Position numbers and translations under genes: made by a program
The notes under the pieces: generated by a model
What the model was told of the DNA's origin: nothing
What the model saw: the letters and a program-made list of their open reading frames with translations, nothing else
The model's database searches: none
In this document: positions 38,901 through 43,803 of the stretch, piece by piece
How positions within the stretch are numbered: position 1 is the first letter of the stretch
Layout of the letters: every line of letters begins with the position of its first letter
DNA from: Candidatus Methylaffinis lahnbergensis
Lineage (GTDB): Bacteria; Pseudomonadota; Alphaproteobacteria; Rhizobiales; Beijerinckiaceae
Direction of reading: 5' to 3'
Assembly: GCA_002890675.1 (NCBI GenBank)
Contig: PEFW01000022.1
Span: forward strand, 1 to 43,803
Length of the DNA stretch: 43,803 nucleotides

Positions 38901-38993
38901 GGTTACAAGTTACACGTCCTTATAGACGTGTGTAACTTTTGTAACCATCCAATGCGCCCGTTACACCTGGCTACATTTGTAGCTTTTGTAGCC
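38901..38993. repeat. Iteron-like cluster of GTTACA/TGTAAC and GCTACA/TGTAGC hexamers
   Basis: Within 93 bases are eight copies of the hexamer TGTARC or its complement: GTTACA at 38902 and 38910, TGTAAC at 38931 and 38939, GTTACA at 38960, GCTACA at 38970, and TGTAGC at 38979 and 38987. They form a large imperfect palindrome (38901-38946) and a second one (38969-38993). Similar runs occur at the end of primase/helicase genes in tRNA-borne satellite elements, where the frame then reads LATFVAFVA, as here. That link is inference. Confidence 0.6.
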
Positions 38994-38994
38994 T

Positions 38995-39484
38995 GTGCCT
39001 TTGCTGCAAAAGTTCTCCGATCCTTTCGTCGGCTCCGGCACCAAGGTCATCCGGCGCGACCTTGCGCCCGAAGGATCTGCGATACACACTCAGGTCCAGC
39101 TCGGCGAGCGCGTGCCAGCGGACGTCTCACTCTTGCCCATGCCCGCCACGGTCCTAAGTGATGTTCCCATTGTCGGCTCTTATCGTGACGGACGACGACA
39201 TCGTCCTCGTCGCGCCTGACACGCGCGAGGTCGTCGAACTCATAGAGAAGGATTTGTCGCGGCCGGATGGGTCGCGCCACAGTGGCGCGCAAGGCGGTAG
39301 CATAGTTGATGACCATAAAAAAAATCTAAGCCACAAATTGGATGCGAGCGGGGGCATTATCAAACCTCCGCCCGGCGTGGATCCACAAATTGTGAAACCT
39401 GCACCAGTTCCGGAGCCTAATTCGACCCCCGTCATTCCGCCTCCTGGGATGCCTGGCGGTCCACCCGGTCCCGAGCCAAAATAG
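38995..39484 (+). pseudogene. DUF1236-like gene, 5'-truncated and frameshifted
   Basis: Frame 1 (38995 to about 39185) reads FSDPFVGSGTKVIRRDLAPE to VQLGERVPADVSLLPMPATV and LSDVPIVGSYR. The domain continues in the next frame from about 39182: VTDDDIVLVAPDTREVVELI. Together this is a DUF1236-like domain (V-x-V-G-x-x-V-P-x-x-V-x-L-x-P-x-P ... Y-R-Y-x-V-x-D-D-x-I-V-x-V-x-P-x-T-R-x-V-V) with about eight bases lost at the join. A proline-rich tail (PPPGVDPQIVKPAPVPEPNS) ends at 39484. No signal peptide or N-terminus is present, so it is a relic. Confidence 0.5.
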
Positions 39485-39589
39485 CGATAAGGCCTGAGCC
39501 AATGGCCGCGTCGCGCGAACACAAACAATGTTGGGACGCAAAGCGTTTCACGGAGTCGTCTCCGCGAATTAACCGCGAAAGGAAAATCC

Positions 39590-39724
39590 ATGCGCCAAGT
39601 TAAACGCGCACCCGAAGACCCTGAGCTGTTTGAACAACTTTTGCTGACCCGCGCCGTCGCCGTTCTAGCGGCCAACCAGAAAGGATGCAGCTGCCGTCAC
39701 GCGAACGTGTTCAATCATTGCTGA
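39590..39724 (+). CDS. Possible small protein, 44 aa
   Basis: Begins MRQVKRAPEDPELFEQLLLT and then RAVAVLAANQKG, with an AAAGGA ribosome site just upstream. It overlaps the next frame by 40 bases. Either a short gene coupled to the following one or the N-terminal part of a single gene split by a frameshift near 39685. Function unknown. Confidence 0.35.
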   Translation: MRQVKRAPEDPELFEQLLLTRAVAVLAANQKGCSCRHANVFNHC

Positions 39725-39909
39725 CTGACGACGAAATCAAGACGGCAATAGAAAACGCCGGGTCCTGCGCTGGCGAATTTGTCCGCCGGGTCAAAGAAAA
39801 CGGCGATAGTCCTATGCTGGCCGATGCAAGTGGTTATGGCCAGGCGGCCGATACTATCCAGGTTGCCGTCAATGAGTGGCGGGAACTATACTTTGGCGGT
39901 CCGAGGTAA
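39685..39909 (+). CDS. Hypothetical small acidic protein, 74 aa
   Basis: Reads MQLPSRERVQSLLTDDEIKT, then ENAGSCAGEFVRRVKENGDS and a mixed C-terminus (AADTIQVAVNEWRELYFGG). The composition is protein-like and acidic; no family is recognised. The ribosome site AGAAAGG is too close to the ATG, which suggests coupling to, or fusion with, the 44-aa frame upstream. Confidence 0.4.
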   Translation: MQLPSRERVQSLLTDDEIKTAIENAGSCAGEFVRRVKENGDSPMLADASGYGQAADTIQVAVNEWRELYFGGPR

Positions 39910-40268
39910 CCATACCAGCGAATATATGTGCGCACACACAATGTGTGCCTTGCTGTAACGCCTGCCGCAGTCCTCGTCGCGCCTTTCGACCGGCACGGCG
40001 AATGGGGATATCTGATGCAACAGAGGACCAAGCTGGTCGCCGTAAGGAACTCCTTCTCCCGAATGCCGGGATCATGGTCCGGGATCGCAGATCCCACCGA
40101 ATACGAGGTTGGCAAATAGAACCCTGTCTCGAAAATCGCAGTTGACCCGAGATCGAAAATCGGAGCTTGACTTCAACGCCGTCATACGAGGTGGGAACCT
40201 GATCGGCCCTTGAGGCCAATCGTGCGTTGCAGGTTCGCGAGCCCCCAGTTCCCATAGGGAAGAAAGCC
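39910..40268. other. Gap with hairpin and direct repeats
   Basis: No convincing gene; a 63-codon plus frame (39928-40119, GTG start) is weak. A hairpin GCACAC-ACAAT-GTGTGC lies at about 39932-39948. A direct repeat at 40129-40146 and 40153-40171 (TCGAAAATCGCAGTTGAC and TCGAAAATCGGAGCTTGAC) resembles the repeated termini of IS21-family elements, preceded by TGT at 40125. Confidence 0.4.
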
Positions 40269-40859
40269 GTGCACAGATTCGCCTCTTTAATCATCGCGTC
40301 CGCGGTAGCGATCTCGCCCGCACAGGCTCAGACAGCGAGTGAGCTGCGTATAAGCGGCACCGTTGCGAAGCTTGACGGCAACCTCGCCGCCCTCTCGCTA
40401 AGTCAGGGGATAAGCCTCGTGGTACGCCTCGACTCGGAGCCGCGCGTGAACTCGGTCGCGAAAGGCTCCGGATCGAATCTGAAAGCAGGGTCTCAGGTGA
40501 GCATTCAGGCCAAGAGCGGTCAAAGCGGCGACCTCGTCGCAACTCAGATCGTCTTGTTCGCCCCAGGGTCGAACAGGCCTGATGCGGAACCCGGGCCTGA
40601 CAACGCGCAGTTGGTCGCCACTATCAAGAATACAAACGCCTCTCCCGAAGGACCTGTTCTGACCGTAGCGGACAAAGACGGGGATCGGAAAATCACCATC
40701 GGGCCGGATATAGCGATTTGGATTGCACGTGCAGCACGTATTACCGACATCAAGGTCGGCTCGGCGGTCACGATGACCGGAGTGAAACGGGAGGATGGGT
40801 CATTACAGGTGCTTCGAGCCACCATTGGTCCGGCCGGGGCAGGCAATCCACCGCTCTAG
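40269..40859 (+). CDS. Exported beta-rich protein, DUF5666-like
   Basis: 196-aa periplasmic protein. The GTG at 40269 has a GGGAAGAA site and starts the signal VHRFASLIIASAVAISPAQA, cleaved before QTASE. The mature part has two related beta modules: ISGTVAKLDGNLAALSLSQG with SNLKAGSQVSIQAKSGQSGD, and EGPVLTVADKDGDRKITIGP with ITDIKVGSAVTMTGVKREDG. This is the layout of a widespread alphaproteobacterial family of unknown function often misannotated as a metal ABC transporter permease; it has no transmembrane helices beyond the signal. Frame residues before 40269 are not used. Confidence 0.65.
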   Translation: MHRFASLIIASAVAISPAQAQTASELRISGTVAKLDGNLAALSLSQGISLVVRLDSEPRVNSVAKGSGSNLKAGSQVSIQAKSGQSGDLVATQIVLFAPGSNRPDAEPGPDNAQLVATIKNTNASPEGPVLTVADKDGDRKITIGPDIAIWIARAARITDIKVGSAVTMTGVKREDGSLQVLRATIGPAGAGNPPL

Positions 40860-40887
40860 CCGAGCCTGCGCCACCGGTGGGCGAAGG

Positions 40888-41241
40888 TCATTCGACGACG
40901 ATCCTCCAGGCGACGCAGAAGTGCGCTGCGCTGCTAAAGTCTACGAGCGGCGGTCGCAAGGAACCAAGGAAGGTCGTGAATTCGACCAGTTCACCATTTC
41001 GCGTGCGCGCCGAAATGTCCTCAATCTCCTTCACACGTTCCGTGAGCGGGCCAATTGCGCCAACTCCATGCATCGCGATCGGTCGCGAAGCGGGCGGCAT
41101 GCAAGACTTCGAACCGTGCATGCTGCTCGAGCAGATCGCCTCCGCCCTGACGAAATCTGGCAAACCGATGGCTTCGTGGAACGCTTCTAGGGCGTTGCCA
41201 TCTTGCTCGGCAGCCCATGCCCGGCGGCCTTCGGTATCCAC
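40888..41241 (-). CDS. Possible hypothetical protein, 117 aa
   Basis: Frame with moderately coding-like third-position GC, reading MDTEGRRAWAAEQDGNALEA to RVKEIEDISARTRNGELVEF and TTFLGSLRPPLVDFSS. No family recognised and no strong ribosome site. The overlapping frames on both strands are worse. From 41242 to 41536 I see no gene, only the promoter side of the peptidase gene. Confidence 0.25.
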   Translation of the reverse strand: MDTEGRRAWAAEQDGNALEAFHEAIGLPDFVRAEAICSSSMHGSKSCMPPASRPIAMHGVGAIGPLTERVKEIEDISARTRNGELVEFTTFLGSLRPPLVDFSSAAHFCVAWRIVVE

Positions 41242-41536
41242 TTCGGATAGCCTTAACCTCGCAGAGCAACTGCGGAGTCTAGCCCCGGGGCTTTCTTACT
41301 AAAGTAACCGATAGCAAGATCGGCCTCGCCACTGCCGCGATTTGCACCTGAACCGGGAATAGCGAACTTCGGATAAAGAGAGAACCCTGCGACCGCAGAA
41401 AGCTCTTTGAATCGAAGGCAACATGGAGGTCGCTCATTGGGGGTTCCGCTACCTTGCGCGGGGCGGGCGAAGGCTAAAATTCGACTCGGCACTTACGGTT
41501 TGGCCAGTCATTAACGGATAATAAAGGACCCTTTCG

Positions 41537-43105
41537 ATGAAATCGATGCCCAACATTTTGAAATGGTTGCTTGCCGCGGTTCTTGTTGGCATTGCCGCCA
41601 CTTCACCGGCCGCCGCGCTGGAACCGCTGGCGGCGGAAACGGCAATGGGTCCGGCGGCAAAGGCCGGGCAACAAAATGTGGACGCCGAGCACGCACAAGC
41701 GCCAATGGCGGTTGCTCCCGATGCCCTGCCCGCCGCCGCGACAACCTCCCATATGATCGAGCTTCCCGGACGCAGCCTGCGCTTTAAGGCGATCGCCGGG
41801 CCGATCCGCTTGAGCGATGCCGAGAGCCTCACCCCCAATGCCGATATCGCCACCACGGCCTTCATTCTTGAGGGCGCCGAGCCCGCCAAGCGCCCGGTCA
41901 CATTCGCGATCAATGGCGGGCCCGGCGCCGCCTCCGCCTGGCTCGATCTCGGCGCCATGGGGCCTTGGCGGCTGCCCCTCGATCGTGCATCGCCTTCGCC
42001 GTCGGCGCCTCTGGTCACGATCGACAATGCCGATACCTGGCTCGATTTCACCGATCTCGTTTTCATCGATCCGCCCGGAACGGGCTACAGCCGCATCTTG
42101 GCTAAGGGCGATGCAACACGCCGCCACTTCTATTCGGTCAATGGCGATATAGAGGCGCTGGCGGTCACGATCCGCAAGTGGCTCACCGCGAACAAGAGAC
42201 TCGCCAGCCACAAATTCATCGTTGGCGAGAGCTATGGCGGCTTTCGCGCGCCAAAACTCGCGAGGCGGCTGCAGGACGAGGAAGGAATAGGCATCGAAGG
42301 CCTTGTGCTAATTTCGCCGGTGCTCGATTTCGGCTGGTTGGAAGGCGCCAATAATCCACTCACTTTCGCAACGCGGCTGCCTTCCCAGACGGCCGTCGCG
42401 CGGAGGCTAGCGGGGCCCGAGGGGCGCGCGGCCCTCTCAGATGTGGAAGCCTATGCGGCGGGCCCCTACCTCGCCGATCTCCTGCGCGGCGAGCGCGATT
42501 CCCAGGCGCTTTCCCGCATCGCTGAAAAGGTCGCGAGTTTCACCGGCCTCGATCCGGCGCTCGTCCGCAAGCTCGGCGGGCGCATCGACATGGCGACATT
42601 CGCACGCGAAAAGGATCGTGCGAGCGCCAAGGTCACGAGTCCTTACGACCCGCGCGCCGGCGGCTTCGATCCTTCCCCTCATGCCGCCGCAAGCGATTAT
42701 TCCGATCCCCTTCTCGACGCGATCAAGACCCCACTCGCGAGCGCAATGGCCGATCTCGCCGGCAGTCGTCTCGGCTGGATGGTCGAAGCACGCTATGAGA
42801 TCCTCAACGAGAACGTCGCCCGCGCTTGGGACTGGGGCACTGGCCGCGACCGCGCGGAGGCGCTGTCCGACCTCAAGCGCGCGATGGCTCTCGATCCTTC
42901 CCTGCGGGTGCTCGTCGCGCATGGCCTCACCGATCAAGTCACCCCCTATTTTGCTTCGAAAGTTCTGATCGACCAAGTCCCCCCGATGGGCGATCCAGAC
43001 CGCCTGCGCCTCAAGGTTTATGGAGGCGGCCACATGCTCTATCTGGACGGCAAATCCCGCGCCGGCTTGCGGGAAGACGCGCGGAAATTGATCGTGGGGG
43101 ACTAA
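41537..43105 (+). CDS. Secreted serine carboxypeptidase, peptidase family S10
   Basis: 522-aa exported alpha/beta-hydrolase that removes C-terminal residues from peptides. A Sec signal (MKSMPNILKWLLAAVLVGIA to SPAAALEP) is followed by an Ala-rich linker, NGGPGAAS (126-133, oxyanion hole), VFIDPPGTGYS, the nucleophile S232 in VGESYGGFRAPK, the aspartate in HGLTDQVTPYF and the histidine in YGGGHMLYLDG, a full S-D-H triad. It has an AAAGGA ribosome site. Monocistronic; followed by insertion-sequence fragments. Confidence 0.93.
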   Translation: MKSMPNILKWLLAAVLVGIAATSPAAALEPLAAETAMGPAAKAGQQNVDAEHAQAPMAVAPDALPAAATTSHMIELPGRSLRFKAIAGPIRLSDAESLTPNADIATTAFILEGAEPAKRPVTFAINGGPGAASAWLDLGAMGPWRLPLDRASPSPSAPLVTIDNADTWLDFTDLVFIDPPGTGYSRILAKGDATRRHFYSVNGDIEALAVTIRKWLTANKRLASHKFIVGESYGGFRAPKLARRLQDEEGIGIEGLVLISPVLDFGWLEGANNPLTFATRLPSQTAVARRLAGPEGRAALSDVEAYAAGPYLADLLRGERDSQALSRIAEKVASFTGLDPALVRKLGGRIDMATFAREKDRASAKVTSPYDPRAGGFDPSPHAAASDYSDPLLDAIKTPLASAMADLAGSRLGWMVEARYEILNENVARAWDWGTGRDRAEALSDLKRAMALDPSLRVLVAHGLTDQVTPYFASKVLIDQVPPMGDPDRLRLKVYGGGHMLYLDGKSRAGLREDARKLIVGD

Positions 43106-43152
43106 TGTCCCGATCGTCAAATTCTGAGCATTTTATTGCCGCTCATGATGGC

Positions 43153-43310
43153 GGCGGCGATGGCGCGTGGCAAGGCAGCGGTTGCGACAGTTTTATCGGA
43201 CGGGGAACGGGATGAGCTTGAGGCAGTTGCGCGCCGGTGCTACCCGCGCGGATCTTTCTGATGGCGGCCGAGGGGGCGACGAACACTCCGCCACATGTGT
43301 CTAAAGCGCA
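43153..43310 (+). pseudogene. IS630-family transposase, N-terminal remnant
   Basis: Reads MMAAAMARGKAAVATVLSDG and ERDELEAVARR, then after a deletion and shift ARIFLMAAEGATNT, then stop. This is the N-terminal helix-turn-helix end of an IS630 transposase (M-A-R-G-K-P-A ... L-S-x-x-E-R-x-x-L-x-x-x-x-R-R ... R-A-R-I-V-L-x-A-A-E-G). The rest of the gene is not downstream in this orientation. Confidence 0.6.
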
Positions 43311-43415
43311 GCCCTGAGAGCCAAGGCCGCGGCTTCTCATATAGGGTGTTATCCGACTTTCGCGATCAACAGGCTTAGGGTGTGTGACCACGCGGCGGAG
43401 CGGCTTGATTCGTCC

Positions 43416-43675
43416 CTACTCCGCCGTCTTGGCTTCTAAACGCGTTCCACCGGCACGCAGGCTCCAATCGGGCGCACCAGTTGGCATCGTCTGCAGAGTC
43501 AGGCGGATCGACGCGGAAATCTCTTCGTCGCCGATCGTGCGGGGTGCGCCCGGACGCGGCGCGCCGAACCGACCGTTGGCCCAAGCTCGCGCAAAGCGCT
43601 TGCGCCATCGTTCGCCGTGAGTTGGCTGCCGATCCCGAGCCGATCGGCCATTGCAAACGATAACACAAAGCATTC
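43416..43675 (-). pseudogene. IS630-family transposase, internal remnant (opposite strand)
   Basis: On minus: MADRLGIGSQ in one frame, then in the next HGERWRKRFARAWANGRFGA, PRPGAPRTIGDEEISASIRL and TLQTMPTGAPDWSLR. This is the helix-turn-helix to linker part of an IS630 transposase (V-A-x-R-L-G-V-x-x-x-T-V-x-K-W-R-x-R-F ... D-E-P-R-P-G-A-P-R-T-I), with a frameshift at the Q-T join. No catalytic DDE part remains. Confidence 0.65.
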
Positions 43676-43680
43676 GGCTA

Positions 43681-43803
43681 GAGCGTGATCAGGTTTAGCC
43701 GAATCGGGTTTGGGGATTCCGCTCCTGCCACGAATCTGATTCAAGCTGCTGGCCGGGCGGAGGCTGGCAAGGATGACCAAGCCCTATTCATTGGATCTTC
43801 GGG
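43681..43803 (+). mobile_element. Left end of an IS630-family element (runs off the window)
   Basis: A TA dinucleotide (43679-43680), the target of IS630/Tc1 elements, is followed by GAGCGTGATCAGGTTTAGCC, a plausible terminal repeat. About 90 bases later a transposase gene starts. The element is cut by the window edge, so its state is unknown. Confidence 0.5.
43773..43803 (+). CDS. IS630-family transposase, first 10 residues
   Basis: ATG at 43773 after GGCAAGG reads MTKPYSLDLR up to the window end, the standard opening of one IS630 transposase subgroup (M-T-x-P-Y-S-x-D-L-R-E-R-V). Partial; only ten codons are visible, so the call rests on that opening and the adjacent element end. Confidence 0.55.
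   Translation, partial: MTKPYSLDLR

Overview
The window looks like chromosomal DNA of an alphaproteobacterium of the order Rhizobiales/Hyphomicrobiales, most plausibly near Beijerinckiaceae. The evidence is the high-GC codon use, the pyrH-frr-uppS-cdsA-dxr-rseP order, the five-gene atpHAGDC operon without atpB/E/F, an ATP12-type F1 chaperone, and the protein flavours. The family-level placement is inference; no marker gene was compared by computation.

Layout. (1) Bases 1-5416, minus strand: pyrH, frr, uppS, cdsA, dxr and the start of rseP (UMP kinase, ribosome recycling, lipid carrier, phospholipid and isoprenoid synthesis, envelope proteolysis). (2) 5638-7372: a small membrane protein and folD. 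(3) 7373-11166: an IS110 remnant, then isovaleryl-CoA dehydrogenase and methylcrotonyl-CoA carboxylase beta (ivd-mccB) without mccA. (4) 11321-15335: dapE, an exported cyclase-family protein, rph-rdgB and a small conserved-looking gene. (5) 15434-15843: a decayed MazEF/PemIK-type toxin-antitoxin locus with a palindromic upstream site. (6) 16013-23834: pccB and ATP12 on minus, and divergently the F1 operon atpHAGDC; ATP12 would assist assembly of the F1 made by its neighbour. (7) 23902-28124: an exported cupredoxin/metallophosphoesterase pair, a DUF3891 protein and an ABC-F ATPase (uup). (8) 28124-31960: a graveyard with a dead IS5/IS427-group element, an IS481 remnant, a frameshifted TPR-glycosyltransferase-DUF6165 gene and an IS3 remnant. 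(9) 32064-38079: CBS protein, patatin-like protein, hisI, folE, an IscU-like scaffold protein, an outer-membrane beta-barrel protein, yidD and rlmB. (10) 38242-41500: tRNA-Tyr followed by an accessory stretch with an iteron-like repeat cluster, a broken DUF1236 gene and small unknown genes. (11) 41537-43105: a secreted S10 carboxypeptidase. (12) 43153-43803: fragments of IS630 elements, one entering at the right edge.

Most of the window is housekeeping. The less ordinary parts are the fused toxin-antitoxin relic, the repeat cluster downstream of tRNA-Tyr, the leucine-degradation pair lacking its biotin carboxylase, ATP12 facing the F1 operon, and the cupredoxin/phosphoesterase pair. No intact transposase, integrase or CRISPR array was seen. 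I did not identify a clearly new complete system.
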